This document shows, one piece after another, positions 33,602 to 44,172 of a stretch of DNA of 64,000 nucleotides. This DNA is from Gamsiella multidivaricata (lineage: Eukaryota; Mortierellomycota; Mortierellomycetes; Mortierellales; Mortierellaceae): the NCBI RefSeq assembly GCF_025024155.1, contig NW_026251744.1:62001-126000 (forward strand). Direction: 5' to 3'. The notes beneath the pieces were generated by a model. The model was not told the origin of the DNA and made no database searches. It saw only the letters and a program-made list of their open reading frames with translations. Position numbers and translations under genes: made by a program. Each line of letters starts with the position of its first letter. Position 1 is the first letter of the stretch.

Positions 33602-35425
33602 TTAAATGCTCTGGACGCCCACAAACCGCTCTGGATGAAACTTTCGCAGGCGCCACCAATAGCGTGTGCAGGATCCCCACCACAGTGCTGTCACCTTACC
33701 ATCCTCGTTCTGATACCAGCTCTTACAGCTCGATGACCACACCATGCCCTTCATCCTCTCATCTACCTCGTCTACAAAGTCCCTGCTTGCCTTCTCAGAC
33801 ACCCGAATGGATGTCAGGTTCTTCTCCATCATGTAGGAGATCGCCTTGATCGCGTACTCGACCTGGGCCTCGATCATGAACAGCACAGAGTTATGTCCCA
33901 GCGTTGTGTTTGGTCCCAAGAGGAAAAATAGGTTTGGCGTTACCGGCGATGTCAAGCCGTAGTATGTGTTAGGGTTCTTGCCGAACACCTTCGCCACATC
34001 ACAACCGTCCTCGCCAATCAAGAAGCCTTCGAGAAGGAAGTCCTGCGCACGGAATCCGGTAGCCAAAATCAAAGCGTCGACCTCCTGGACAGATCCATCG
34101 CTCAACGTCAACGTATTGCTCTTCACACTTGCGATCCTCTCAGTGTGGACATTAAGGTTCTTGCGCGTCAGGGCAGGGAAGTAGTTGGACGAGACAACGA
34201 TACGTCGGCAGCCCAGCTCATAGGTCGGTGTCAGTTTCTGGCGAAGGGTCTTATCGCGAACATGAAAATATCGAAAGACCCAGGCTAAGAAGGCGACGGT
34301 AGCGCGGGGAACCTTGTCCTTGAGCTTGGAAGAGAAAGCCCCAATTAGGGATTCGGATGACCAGTAGAGGATTTTATAGTAGGTGAAGTGAAAGAAAGGG
34401 ATGTTGCGGAACATCCACTTCCAGAGGGCGCTATAGCGAGCATTGCGACGCGGAATGACATATGAGGCCGTGCGTTGATAGTACTCCAAGGTCTTGACTT
34501 TCTCCACGATGGACGGCACGACTTGGATCGCGCTATTTTTAAATACATGCAGAAGAGGACATTCAATAAACTGATCCACCATCATCAGCGACGATACGAA
34601 GCTTCATCAAAGAGCGTGTTTCTTACCTGGCACCACTTCCGACAACAGCAACGCGCTTGTCCGTTAAATCATACGAATGATCCCACTGGGCGGTATGCCA
34701 CTTTGGCCCCTCAAAGCTTTCAAACTCCTTTGGGATATGGGGGATCCTCAGTGGTCCCATCCCCGAGAACACCACGTCGGCCTCCATCCTGTCAGCGTGT
34801 CCAGTGTTCAGATCCACGTAATCAAGCACCCATTTCTGTCGACCTTCGTTCCATTCCACGTGTGTAACTTCGGTTCGGAAGCTGATCTTGTCATACAGAT
34901 TGTATTTGCGGGCCGTCCTGCGCAAATATTCCCAGATTTCTTGTTGAGGTGCATACGCCCGAGACCACTCGTAGTTGGGCTCGAACGAGAACGCATAGTT
35001 GTGGGACTTGACGTCGCAGGCACAGCCGGGGTAGGTGTTAGACCACCATGTGCCTCCAATATCGGGTTCAAGCTCAAAGACTCGATAAGATGAGATGTCG
35101 AGCTGAGTCTGCAATCGGATGGCAGCACAGAGACCAGAGAATCTGATAGAGGGAGAGAGCGAAAGTGTGAGAGAGGGCCAGGGTTCAAATCAATGCTGGG
35201 TGTGGTGAAGGTCTTGGTGCAGTGCTCCATGCAGCGCTCCATGCAGCGCCGCATGTATATATACTACGAGAGGACATGGGAAATCCCGAAGTATGGTTTT
35301 GTGAAGAGAGAAGATGTACCGATGGAGAAGGTGTGCGTGGAAAGGTACGGGGGGAGAACTTACCCTGCACCGATAACGGCGATAGATGGCGTGGTGCCAT
35401 CCTTGTAAGTCTTTGTCAGCCCCAT
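33602..35425 (-). CDS. Baeyer-Villiger-type flavin monooxygenase
   Basis: Three exons (35364-35425, 34627-35142, 33602-34532) give 502 residues. The N-terminus holds the FAD Rossmann motif IAVIGAGFSGLCAAIRLQ, followed by EPDIGGTWWSNTYPGCACD, which is typical of BVMOs. The BVMO fingerprint FxGxxxHxxxW is visible as FEGPKWHTAQWDHS, and the NADPH Rossmann motif as VAVVGSGASAIQVVP. Later come LILATGFRAQDFL and PNLFFLLGPNTTLGHNS. Such enzymes insert oxygen into ketones or oxidise heteroatoms with NADPH; the substrate is unknown. It converges on the pseudouridine synthase with 62 bases between stops. Its ATG precedes only 62 coding bases in the first exon, and the FAD motif is split across that exon junction. 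Confidence 0.92.
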
Positions 35426-36117
35426 GGAATGTGTGTTGGGTGCACAGGAGTGAAGGAAAAGGGGAAATTTATCTGTCGATCCCTCTCGAAATATAATTCG
35501 TCGACCCCTGTCTAAAATAAAATTTGTACCCCTGTCGAAAATATAATTAGTTGAGCTGCCAACCGGTGATTGGTAGACTAGTCTATCACGCTTGTCGGCC
35601 GAAACCCTATTTGTCGGCCGGTATATTTCGATTTGGTCTTTTACACTTACTCAAGCCAAGGGCTACAGAAAATAAACTCTATTACTTCGAGGACAGGCAC
35701 CAAAACAGTCTCTTCAGCTCTTTATCCTCGCGGATCCCAGGGCAGCTTGACAAACATTTTCTCGGCTGATACAAATGTTACAGCTCCGCTTCGCAGTCAA
35801 AACATAAATGCATACAAAAAATATTGGACGCCCTACTATGAGGAGCTTCTGGTCATGTCTTTCGTGCAACTTGACTGTCCCCTCGATGAAGTTTATAACA
35901 TCCCAGTTGTAATATTCTTTACGGTGCAAATCCATTTTAATGCATCATTTGTCTTCAAGGTACCTCATACCTTTTCTCTCTCTCTTTCTTTTGCTGTAAA
36001 AATTCTTCAATGCAGTAAGTTTATTGTACAGTGAAAAAACGAAACGTGCAGAAAGTGGGTGTATCTTGTTGTGTGCTGAATTAAGAACGAATTCCTTGAA
36101 CCAACAACGCCAGCGGT
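35426..36117. other. Intergenic between BVMO and TCTP
   Basis: Apart from the repeat block there is no coding signal in 692 bases. A T/C-rich stretch (35971-35993) and an AT-rich region lie near the TCTP 3' end. Confidence 0.45.
35475..35549. repeat. Three imperfect 24-26 bp direct repeats
   Basis: Units starting at 35475, 35500 and 35526 share GTCGACCCCTGTC...AAAATATAATT with small changes. Immediately beyond are a TAGACTAGTCTA palindrome (about 35574-35585) and two TTGTCGGCCG copies. This could be a terminal remnant of a transposon or a promoter repeat; no coding remnant accompanies it. Confidence 0.55.
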
Positions 36118-37126
36118 TTACTATATAGACATCGAGAAAAGAAAGCAGTCGTTAGAGTCGTCCATTCCATGCATAATACAGCAAACCATATAGGCGATCA
36201 ATTCTCTCCCACTTACGACTTTCATGGTCTTGACGGCGTGCTTGAAGACAGTGAAGTAGGGGGTGGTACCATCCTCGCGGTAGTTGAGGAGCATGACAGC
36301 ACCATCGGGGTTCATGGACTCGCCAACATAGAACTAGGAAAGACAATCGATAAATTAAATTCATCAATATCAATACAACTGACAATACTTAACAAACCAG
36401 GGCATGTCTTCGTCGAAATTACCTCAAAGTCCTTGAAGGCACCGAGGACCTTCTTGACCTCAGCAGTCATCTCGGACTCAAAAGTCTTGGTATCCGCCTC
36501 AGAGAGGCCCTTAGCGGCCTTGAGCTGCTTGAGGTAGCCCTTAATGTAGGAAGTGTAGCCCTTCTTGTCGAACGAGGTCGACTGGAGACGGAAAGAGTAG
36601 ACGACGTTGTTGACAACCGTGACACCGTCCTCGAGAGACTCCTCGACCTCCTCAGCAGAGGCATTGGCACCAATATCAACATCAGCACCCTCCTTGACCT
36701 GGATCATGGCACACTCGATCTCGTAAACGCCGCCGACCTCCTTGACGTCGAAGGCATCAGAGAAGAGCTCGTCGCTATATTATATGACCAAGGTGAAGAG
36801 ACGGGTCGTTCATGTGTGAGTTCTCGTGGCCATGGCGATATTTGGACGTGAGAGGGAGGAATCTTTATGGATGTATGATGCTGTTTGAGTGTATATGTCT
36901 TCTGCGACAAGTTGCCGAAGTATTGGTTTGATAGCTGGGGAATGCTGGGTCCAAGGGTAAAATGGATCGCTGTCAACTTTGTGTAACAAAATGCACGATT
37001 CCTACTGCAGAGGATCTGATTCTCCTATTTTATTCTTCCCCAGCGAAATCGTGGTTCCCTTTGGATATCTCCATTCAGTGGAAGATGACCACCTTACCCG
37101 GTGATAATGTCCTGGTAAATAAGCAT
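36118..37126 (-). CDS. TCTP: Translationally controlled tumour protein (TCTP)
   Basis: Four exons (37098-37126, 36423-36774, 36217-36333, 36118-36120) give 166 residues, as usual for TCTP. TCTP (yeast TMA19/MMI1) is an abundant cytosolic, ribosome-associated stress protein. It starts [20 protein letters not shown], has [28 protein letters not shown], the TCTP signature around [27 protein letters not shown], and the C-terminal [20 protein letters not shown]. The frame stays open past the third exon, but a donor (GTAAGTGGG) follows V of KTMKV and the next acceptor TATATAG is directly followed by TAA, so the stop codon is alone in the last coding exon. The second base pair of exons matches the phase required (29, 352, 117, 3 bases). 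Confidence 0.95.
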
Positions 37127-37288
37127 GGTGAGAGAAGGGCGTGGTGTGGATGAAAGAGGGGGATCATACGACTGCCTAACCGAAAATTTTTTTAAGAAAG
37201 ACTAAACAGGCTCCACAGCATCTGCATCAATCGGTGACCTCACTCACAACAGCAACAGCGGGCTAAATCAAAGATATAAACGCGTAAA

Positions 37289-39166
37289 CTACTGAGAACC
37301 CGGCGACTGTTTCCTCCGCACAATATCTTCCTTGTGCTTGGCTTCTTCTACCTCTACTTGCACCTCCATCGCAGCTGCATGTCTCTCATTTTCCGTATCT
37401 ACGTCTTCTTCCATAGTCCATTCATCTGGCCGACCGCTGCGCGACGGAGCCCTTTGCGGCATCTGCTGATCTTCATTGCGGCAGTAATAGTTTTCCACAT
37501 GTTCGATATGCGTGTAATTCACTATCGCTGGGCAGGAATGGCCACCGTGATGTTGACATCGCGAATGTTGTGAAAGCGTAGTCATGAACGTAGCAAAGTG
37601 CTGCCTAGGCTGACTAGTGGATTGCGGATAAGTTTCTCGCGAAGCTCGTCTCGAGGCTCTCACAGGCGGTGGTGACCGAGCAGAGAGAGAGGCAGACAAA
37701 TGTCTCTCTGATTGATCAGGATAGGGTCTTAAACGGGGTATATGTGATCGTGTCGATTGTACTCGATTCGTGCGTGGGGCGCGTGGCCCTGGGATTGCGC
37801 TGGAGCCAGCTAGCACAGGAGTATCGCGCACCGTCGGGGGCTGAGTTGGGGATGGTTGCGAAGTAACATTCGGTTGTTGGATTATCATGGGTCTGGCTAC
37901 AGCAGGCGTTGGAGATTGCCAGGGCACCGAACGGTTTAAGGTCGTCCGTTGATGTTCCCTTAGATCAGATTCCTCGGGCAGCGATCTCTGAATAGGGATA
38001 CTGTATTCCGTATGAATCAGGTGATTGGCATTATTAACCATTTGATTGTGCAAGGCACCAAGTTGCGCTTCAACCTCCTCCTCACCATCCTCCAACTTCA
38101 CTTCAACGCGTGGAGAGGTAGGATGCCGTTTGAATGGTACTCTCTCATCGACGTCCTGAGCATCGCTATCGCTGCTACTCTCCGCCTCATGAGCAGTAAA
38201 ATATGAATACACGGGATCAGGAGGAGCTGAGAACCCCGTAGCACTAGCCGCTTCGCTGACTCGGGGAACGACTCTTGCTTCTCTGTCATCACTCATCCGT
38301 GGGGTCCTTGATATGTCGTCCAAATGTGAAGACCGTGGAGACCGAATGAATTCGCGAGCCTGTATAGGGGAAGTCATCGCTCGGGGCGTCTGGGGAAGAG
38401 CGGTAGGTGATTGCTGCTGCTGTTGCTGTTGTTGCTGTTGTCGTTGTTGTTGCTGTTGTCGTTGTTGTTGCCGCTCCTGTTTCCGATATGAATCACGTTG
38501 GGACCTTTGCGAGGATAATGGGGGCTCCTCCAATGACGAGGGTGCCACGCTGCTCTCCATACTGAACAGATTTTCCTGTTCCGTTAGAGCGCCGGCATTG
38601 TCCTGATCCCGCATCATTAACATCTCCTGTTGAAATCTGAGCGCCTCCTCCTTTTCCCTGGCACGTTGAAGCTGACGTTGGGCTTCTAGGTATCTCTGTG
38701 TTGCCTGCTCTGTCAGCTCCCGTGCAGTCTGAATATCCTGCTCGCATTGAGTGTGCTTCGCCTCAGCCGCGTCAGACTTGCTCATTTTTCTCTCGACTTC
38801 ACTCCAATGGGTTCGCTGAACCCCATACCTTGCGCTCCTTTCCCGAGAGAAAGGCTCAGTCCTTGCTCTTTCGTATCCAGGATTGCTGTCCTGACCCCGT
38901 TCCAACGACGCAGGTGAATTTGTCTCGGAAGCCGCTCGACGAAGGTTCTCTAATTGCATTAGTCGGTGCCGATACTCTGGATCCGAGAGTTGTTCCGGCT
39001 CTGGGTGATATCGTGACTCTACGGGTAGCTGCTGATACTGCGACTCTGGAAGTAGTGTAGTCGGAGAGGAAGACCCCGAATGCGAACCTTGGGTATGCTT
39101 CGGCAATTGTCCTTGAGGTAGGTCGGATGGCGGATACTGGCTAGGATTTGGTGGCGGTGTTGACAT
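37289..39166 (-). CDS. Gln-rich coiled-coil protein of unknown function
   Basis: One long exon encodes 625 residues; no known catalytic domain is recognised. Visible features: a Pro/Ser/Gln-rich N-terminus (MSTPPPNPSQYPPSDLPQG), a probable coiled coil at about 135-200 (AAEAKHTQCEQDIQTARELTEQATQ and following QRQLQRAREKEEALRFQQE), a polyglutamine run interspersed with Arg at about 230-255, long Ser/Pro-rich disordered stretches, and a Cys/His cluster at about 535-565 (CQHHGGHSCPAIVNYTHIEH) before an acidic C-terminus. The pattern suggests a scaffold or regulatory protein, but this is inference. The upstream frame is open to a stop at about 39244, so an additional 5' exon is possible. Confidence 0.6.
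   Translation of the reverse strand: MSTPPPNPSQYPPSDLPQGQLPKHTQGSHSGSSSPTTLLPESQYQQLPVESRYHPEPEQLSDPEYRHRLMQLENLRRAASETNSPASLERGQDSNPGYERARTEPFSRERSARYGVQRTHWSEVERKMSKSDAAEAKHTQCEQDIQTARELTEQATQRYLEAQRQLQRAREKEEALRFQQEMLMMRDQDNAGALTEQENLFSMESSVAPSSLEEPPLSSQRSQRDSYRKQERQQQRQQQQQRQQQQQQQQQQSPTALPQTPRAMTSPIQAREFIRSPRSSHLDDISRTPRMSDDREARVVPRVSEAASATGFSAPPDPVYSYFTAHEAESSSDSDAQDVDERVPFKRHPTSPRVEVKLEDGEEEVEAQLGALHNQMVNNANHLIHTEYSIPIQRSLPEESDLREHQRTTLNRSVPWQSPTPAVARPMIIQQPNVTSQPSPTQPPTVRDTPVLAGSSAIPGPRAPRTNRVQSTRSHIPRLRPYPDQSERHLSASLSARSPPPVRASRRASRETYPQSTSQPRQHFATFMTTLSQHSRCQHHGGHSCPAIVNYTHIEHVENYYCRNEDQQMPQRAPSRSGRPDEWTMEEDVDTENERHAAAMEVQVEVEEAKHKEDIVRRKQSPGSQ
38409..38475 (-). repeat. CAG/CAA trinucleotide repeat (polyglutamine)
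   Basis: On the plus strand this reads as runs of TGCTG/TTGTTG; on the coding strand it is mixed CAA/CAG with CGA/CGG interruptions, encoding Gln with Arg breaks. Mixed codons should make it less slip-prone than pure CAG. Confidence 0.85.
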
Positions 39167-40737
39167 TGGGCCTTGTCCTCGGGGTGTGGCGGCAATTGCG
39201 GACTGCTCGCCTGCGCTTGAGACGCTGCGATGGAGGGGAAATTAAGTCTTGTGTGCTCTATTCCTGGGTTGTTTCGAGCGTCGGACTCCTGTTCTTGTAC
39301 TTGGGGCGATGGATTGAGATGTGCTGCGCAGACAGTGGGGGGCTTGGGGATGGCGAGCACGAGAGTTCGAGATAAAAGCAGACGACTGGTAGACAGGAGG
39401 GGTCAGTGGAGCAGTGATAATAAAGACAGTGGGTTGGTCCATGGGCGACTGGGAGCGGTGGTTCGAACTATTACCCCGAGTGGCGGTCCGTTCGGCCTGC
39501 TTCTTGTCTTGCACAGCAGCACTTGGGGGAGGGGAGGGGAGGGCGCAGGATGTGGGTGGGAAATAAAGGAAGAGAGAGACACCCCTGGCTTTTGAAGAGG
39601 TCGGGTGAGAGGGGGGCTGAAAACAAACTGCTGCTGCCGATGTCCTTATCTGGGGAAAAAATAAAGGGGTCAGCTTCAGACCGCGCATTCATGCACCCGC
39701 AGCTCTTAACAGCTAACACCTACTGCGCGGTCCTTACAGGGCAGACAGCAACGCGTCTAGTCTGCGCTCTGTGCTGTCGCCACCGGAGGTCCTAGGAGAA
39801 ACCCCTTCGTATATATAAATAAACAGCCTCCCCCCCCCCCCCCGCTGTCCCTTACCCATCCCTCCTGCCTCTGTTTTCCTGCTTTCTTTTTCAAGACCAG
39901 TCAGCACTTGCTCTTCTCATGCTAAAACATCGAGTTTGACACGGAGTTTCAAAGGCAGGCTCTGACCATGGCACCATTGCATTCAAGGGTGGCGAAACGC
40001 GCGGACCCTAAAACAGCACTCAGTGGATAAGCTAGCACTGAGGATCATTCTCGGTAATGTGCTCTTCCTTCCCCACATGGCGATTGCCTGTACTCTTCGT
40101 GCTTACACCAGTACCCGCTCTAATGGAAAACTGCAGAGTGCTGCTTGACTATAGTCCCATGAGACCAAACCAAGTGCAGCACGCTTACACATTCGTCTAC
40201 TCTCTTGACATGCGCCATGGCTTTCAGCCAGACCGGTACCAAATACACTAAATGGAAAAAGACGTGGCTCCTTTTCTGCAATATATCACAAAGTTGATTT
40301 CCCTAAACAAGAGTGACTCTGCAAACATTCTCCTCCACTTGTCAATCGTTTCTTTCCTCCGTCTCTTTGTCAGAATGGAAAAAGAGAGGTAGAAATTCGG
40401 ATACCATCACGGTCGATGTCGACCTGAGAGAAGTACACGCACGTAGAAACCTACCCCTTTTGCCTAGGAACCGAGTTGACTGATGCTCTCTTCCGTCTTT
40501 ACCGATGCCTTGTTGTCCGAGTTCAGGCAAGTGAGCCCCTTCGTATGACGAGCCATGGCAGGCTCACCCCATTTACACTTTTACAGTTTGGATTTCATTG
40601 ACATTCATGATGGATGAATAAATGAGGAATAGTAAGCTAGGCTTCATGATAGTATGATAGTCTATTGGCCATTGGGGTAGAGATTTTATTATTACTTGCA
40701 AGTTGCAAGGCTACGCTATGGGTTACACGCTTCTACA

Positions 40738-40780
<43 letters not shown>

Positions 40781-40872
40781 CGGTGAATTCTAGATGGGAG
40801 AATAGACGAATGAAATATCCAGCACTTCGTTCATCCAAGCTTGATAAAAAAAAAGAGTCAACCGAAAAGAAA
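39167..40872. other. Long intergenic region with homopolymer tracts
   Basis: No reliable gene is seen in 1.7 kb. It contains a poly-C run at about 39829-39843, and a poly-T run of over 30 bases at about 40741-40774 just beyond the 3' end of the first KRE9-like gene. Several short open frames have no recognisable content. Confidence 0.5.
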
Positions 40873-41466
40873 TTAAAGGGCCAAGGAGGCAGCGATGGCA
40901 ACAGCGGCAGAAGCAGCCAAGGACAAGACACTTCCGGACTTGAGGAATCCCGAAGCTGCATTGAGCCTGTTGGTCGGCGTAGGAGTGCTAGTCGAGACAC
41001 TGCCTGATGGCAAGCCAGTGGCTGTGGCTGTGGTCGTGGTCGTAGTCGAGGGAAGGGTCGTGGTTGGGAGTCCAATCGTCGTCGTCGTTGCCTGGGGCTC
41101 GGGAACAGTGTAGGTCTCCTTGGAGTCAGTCTTGATGAGGAATGTGTGCGTGTACGAGTTCTCTCCGATCCTCAGTGTGTACCAGCCCGTAGCGAGAGAC
41201 TTGCTAACGGCAACCACTGCAGATTTGGCGCCGGCTTCGAAAGTGCCGAAGGTGTCAACCACCTGCATGGTTTGAGGGGTGGGTCCACTCAGGAGATCGA
41301 TCTTGAGCTTCTGCTTGTCGGTTGTTGGAGAAAGGACCTTCCAGCGGATGGTGGCATTGGTATTTTTATACCAGACAGTGTTGGCAATGGGGCTGGTGGG
41401 GAAGACCTCCTGGGCGAGGACAGCGCTGACAAGGGTTGCAGCAATGGCAAAAATGGAGAAACGCAT
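40873..41466 (-). CDS. KRE9/KNH-type GPI-anchored cell-surface protein
   Basis: A single exon encodes 197 residues. It begins with a clear ER signal peptide (MRFSIFAIAATLVSAVLAQ), followed by an Ig-like KRE9/KNH1 domain (VFPTSPIANTVWYKNTNATIR through GWYTLRIGENSYTHTFLI, residues about 20-115). A Thr/Ser-rich, probably O-mannosylated stretch follows, then a hydrophobic C-terminus (SLAASAAVAIAASLAL) typical of a GPI attachment signal. The KRE9/KNH fold is linked to beta-1,6-glucan assembly in yeast, but many fungal members are structural or of unknown role. The ATG at 41466 is used; the frame reads four codons further upstream without an ATG. A similar protein follows at 41862-42779. Confidence 0.85.
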   Translation of the reverse strand: MRFSIFAIAATLVSAVLAQEVFPTSPIANTVWYKNTNATIRWKVLSPTTDKQKLKIDLLSGPTPQTMQVVDTFGTFEAGAKSAVVAVSKSLATGWYTLRIGENSYTHTFLIKTDSKETYTVPEPQATTTTIGLPTTTLPSTTTTTTATATGLPSGSVSTSTPTPTNRLNAASGFLKSGSVLSLAASAAVAIAASLAL

Positions 41467-41861
41467 GGTTCTGTTCAAAGAGAGTATTAGGGGAAAGAGG
41501 AGGTATCGTTCGGACGCGGGTTGGCGAAAAGTGAAGACGAGAAGAATGGAGGAGAGAAAGAAAGAGGAGAGAGAACAGGCGGTTTTTAAGCAGCATCAAA
41601 TGCTCTTTAAGGCCGATCCCTTCCAACGGAATCTTCTGCCCAGCTTATTTAAACCGTCTTTTTCATCCAAGTCTGTGCATGGGGATTGTACAACGTCCAT
41701 GAGTATTCGACTGTAAACGAAGTTTAATTGGCTAATGCTTATTTTGCTGCATTCAGATGTGAAACTTAAGGACAATCGAGTCAGGGGTAAATCAGGGCGA
41801 CGAGAGAATAGACGCGTCCCAAGAGCATTGATTTATAAATCTGGATTGCGTGTTTCGCCAC

Positions 41862-42779
41862 CTAAAACATGAGCGCCGCCGTCAACAACACAGCAGCAGC
41901 AGCAGTCGCAGCATTACTGTCGTAAGCCAATAGAGTAGCCTCTGCAGTGACTATACGTAGCCCAGCATCAATGGGCTTGGTGTTGACGAATGCTGAAGGC
42001 AGACTGGAAGCGGTTGCTTCATCGGCAGACGTAGTTGGAATGGCGCTTATTGCTGTTGATGTTGGTATGTTGACCATGATCGTGGTGAGTGCAGTAACTG
42101 TTGCATTTGTCTGGCGACGAATGTTGCTTGCAGGGTTCACCTTGATGGACGTCTTCTTGGCATGAACTAAGGCAGCGGAGGTGAACTTCGAGGAGTGAAC
42201 TGTTACTATAGCAACAGATGCCTGATGTATCGTTGTGTTCGGGCTGGCGGTGGCGGTAGTGGTCATCTCAGTAGCGGGTGTGGTACTGGTGTGCGAGATA
42301 ACAAGAGGAGCGATCTGTGAGGCTTTTGTTGCAGAGTGGGACGTTTCAATGGTGGATGCTGAAGAGATAGTAATGACTCCGCGATTGACGATTTCTGTAA
42401 TCGGTTTGACCAACGAATCTCCGACCATGAACATGCTGGAGAAGCTGTCGCCGATTCGAATGTAGTAAAAGCCCACTCTACAGCTAACAGGCACCTCTAT
42501 AGTGATCGAATTCGCGTGAAGTGCAGCAATGCCGAGATACGCGACCACCTGCAGCCTATCGGTTCCTTTGTTAGCGAGCAGATGCACTGGAAATACACTG
42601 TCAGGGCTATTGATGACATTCATGGGAGCCATGGTAGTCCATATTACAGAAACCACGGTCCCTCTAATCCATGTCGTTGAACTGTCGGGTTTAATGATAC
42701 GGATTTGTTGTGACGATGTATCAGCGGAGGTGCAGTTGGCCAGAATCGACGCGACAAGGGCCGTAATGAGAACTCGCAT
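41862..42779 (-). CDS. KRE9/KNH-like secreted Ser/Thr-rich protein
   Basis: A single exon encodes 305 residues. It has a signal peptide (MRVLITALVASILANCTSAD), a KRE9-like N-terminal domain of about 100 residues (IRIIKPDSSTTWIRGTVVSVIW, YYIRIGDSFSSMFMVGD), a long Ser/Thr/Ala-rich tail, and a hydrophobic end (AATAAAAVLLTAALMF) suitable for GPI anchoring. The overall plan matches its neighbour, but the tail is longer and the sequence distant, so it is an old or fast-diverging duplicate. The start codon is directly preceded by 25 A residues on the coding strand, and a TATAAAAG box lies about 105 bases upstream. Confidence 0.78.
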   Translation of the reverse strand: MRVLITALVASILANCTSADTSSQQIRIIKPDSSTTWIRGTVVSVIWTTMAPMNVINSPDSVFPVHLLANKGTDRLQVVAYLGIAALHANSITIEVPVSCRVGFYYIRIGDSFSSMFMVGDSLVKPITEIVNRGVITISSASTIETSHSATKASQIAPLVISHTSTTPATEMTTTATASPNTTIHQASVAIVTVHSSKFTSAALVHAKKTSIKVNPASNIRRQTNATVTALTTIMVNIPTSTAISAIPTTSADEATASSLPSAFVNTKPIDAGLRIVTAEATLLAYDSNAATAAAAVLLTAALMF

Positions 42780-42804
42780 TTTTTTTTTTTTTTTTTTTTT
42801 TTTT
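42780..42804 (-). promoter_or_regulatory. Poly(A)25 leader immediately upstream of ATG
   Basis: The transcript leader of the second KRE9-like gene ends in an uninterrupted run of 25 A directly abutting the AUG. Confidence 0.8.
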
Positions 42805-42880
42805 AGTTCAAAGATGAAGGGGAGTGGTGAGGATTAGAGCGAGTGAAACGTACGAAAAAAAATACTAGCTTCATTGACGC

Positions 42881-42888
42881 CTTTTATA
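42881..42888 (-). promoter_or_regulatory. TATA box (TATAAAAG)
   Basis: A TATAAAAG on the minus strand lies about 105 bases upstream of the second KRE9-like start, a normal distance for a fungal TATA box. Confidence 0.6.
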
Positions 42889-43225
42889 TTGTGATTCCTG
42901 AAAACCAGTGGTGTAAGAAGTGTGGCAGTGGGTCAGTAACGGATGTGGTTACGCTCCGAAAACGACCAGGTGAAGTGAATCTCTTGGTCTGAATGCCACA
43001 AACATACTCATGGTCAGTTTTATGGACTTCGCATATTTAGATGATTCTTCCATCCATATAAAATTAGCAAAGTTAGTGTCGCTATTGTTATTCGTGCACC
43101 TAGAAAAGCTGTTCTATTTTTCTATCAATTTGTTATATACGATGGCGATCATAATAGCTTCAGTCTCTTCCGTGCTCATACCATATTGTCGACCACCGCC
43201 ACCACCATCACCATCACTACTACTA

Positions 43226-44172
43226 CTACTCCTGCCTCTGCTGGTGCTGCTCCGCCAAGCCCGGCTGCTTCTCAAATGGCATTCCTCTGGCCTTAAAGAA
43301 CGTGTAACTCAGCACCACCGTGTCCACATCTGCCATATCTGGATCATTCGCGAACTCCGGGTCCAGAAAGAAAAAGATAGGCATATCGACCTGCTCACCA
43401 GCCATCAACTTTTGCTCCTCGAAACAGAAGCACTGAATCTTGTTGAAATGCGGCGCGACCTTGGATGGAGTCACATTGTACGTTGCAATACCGATCACAT
43501 CATCGCTGGACTTGTTCCTGGCAGTATAGAACGCCAATGCGGTCTCTCCTGGCAGTACAGAGACCTGGCGCTGTTGAGGCTGGAACGACCACTGCAGAGA
43601 AGTCGAGGTATCGGCATTGAACTTGACTTTGATGCGACGATGGTTCTCACGGGGGACAAGACGCTCGGGTGCAAACTTGGTCTCGCCAACCATGGGCGCT
43701 CCTCCTAATCCCGTGGCTGAACAGAACATGCGGTAGAGTGGGACAGCAGCATAAGAGAGTCCCAAGGTACCCACGAGGATAGAGGCAGTGTAGTACAGCA
43801 TGTCCTGGTTCTTGGCTCTGACGCGCCTCCTTGATCCTGCTGCCTCTGTATAAACGGGTTTTGATGGTTGCTGAGGTGTTGGTGGTGTTGGTGGTGTGGA
43901 TGTTGCATAGGATCTGAAGGGTTGCTGGTTGATCCTGCCCCGACAGCGCGCTACTGTGGCTACAGGGCATCGACTGACAGCTTTGCCAAGCGTTGGCTAT
44001 ATGACAAGTGTATTGAGGAAACGGCCGTCAATAATGAAGTGGGTAGGAAGAGAAAGCTAGCGAGGAATGAAGAAGCAGTGCTGTGATGGCGAGATAGGCT
44101 ATGTACCTGACAAGTGGATGCCATGCGGAGCGAGGTGGATCCCAGGAGACTGGCTATTGTCTTGACAGCCAT
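43226..44172 (-). CDS. COX11: Cytochrome c oxidase assembly protein COX11
   Basis: Two exons, 44107-44172 and 43226-43996, give 278 residues. COX11 is an inner-membrane copper chaperone that delivers copper to the CuB site of cytochrome oxidase. The N-terminus MAVKTIASLLGSTSLRMAS is rich in Ser/Arg with an amphipathic pattern, as for a mitochondrial presequence. Then come a basic segment RRRVRAKNQDMLYY, a transmembrane helix (TASILVGTLGLSYAAVPLYRMFC), the globular domain, and the copper-binding IQCFCFEEQ with its CFC motif, followed by MPIFFFLDPEF. The second exon's acceptor is ATATAG at 43997. Open frames on the plus strand over the gene are shadows. The C-terminus ends in Gln-rich residues (AEQHQQRQE). 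Confidence 0.93.

Noticed and set aside
39452..39475. GGTTCGAAC motif resembling a tRNA T-loop
   Set aside because: The flanking 5-base stems do not pair and no acceptor or anticodon arm can be drawn.
40741..40774. Long poly-T run as a retroelement poly(A) tail
   Set aside because: No reverse transcriptase remnant or target duplication is nearby; similar homopolymers occur throughout the window.
43010..43708. 232-residue plus-strand open frame across COX11
   Set aside because: It overlaps the conserved COX11 CFC and membrane parts on the other strand and has no family resemblance.
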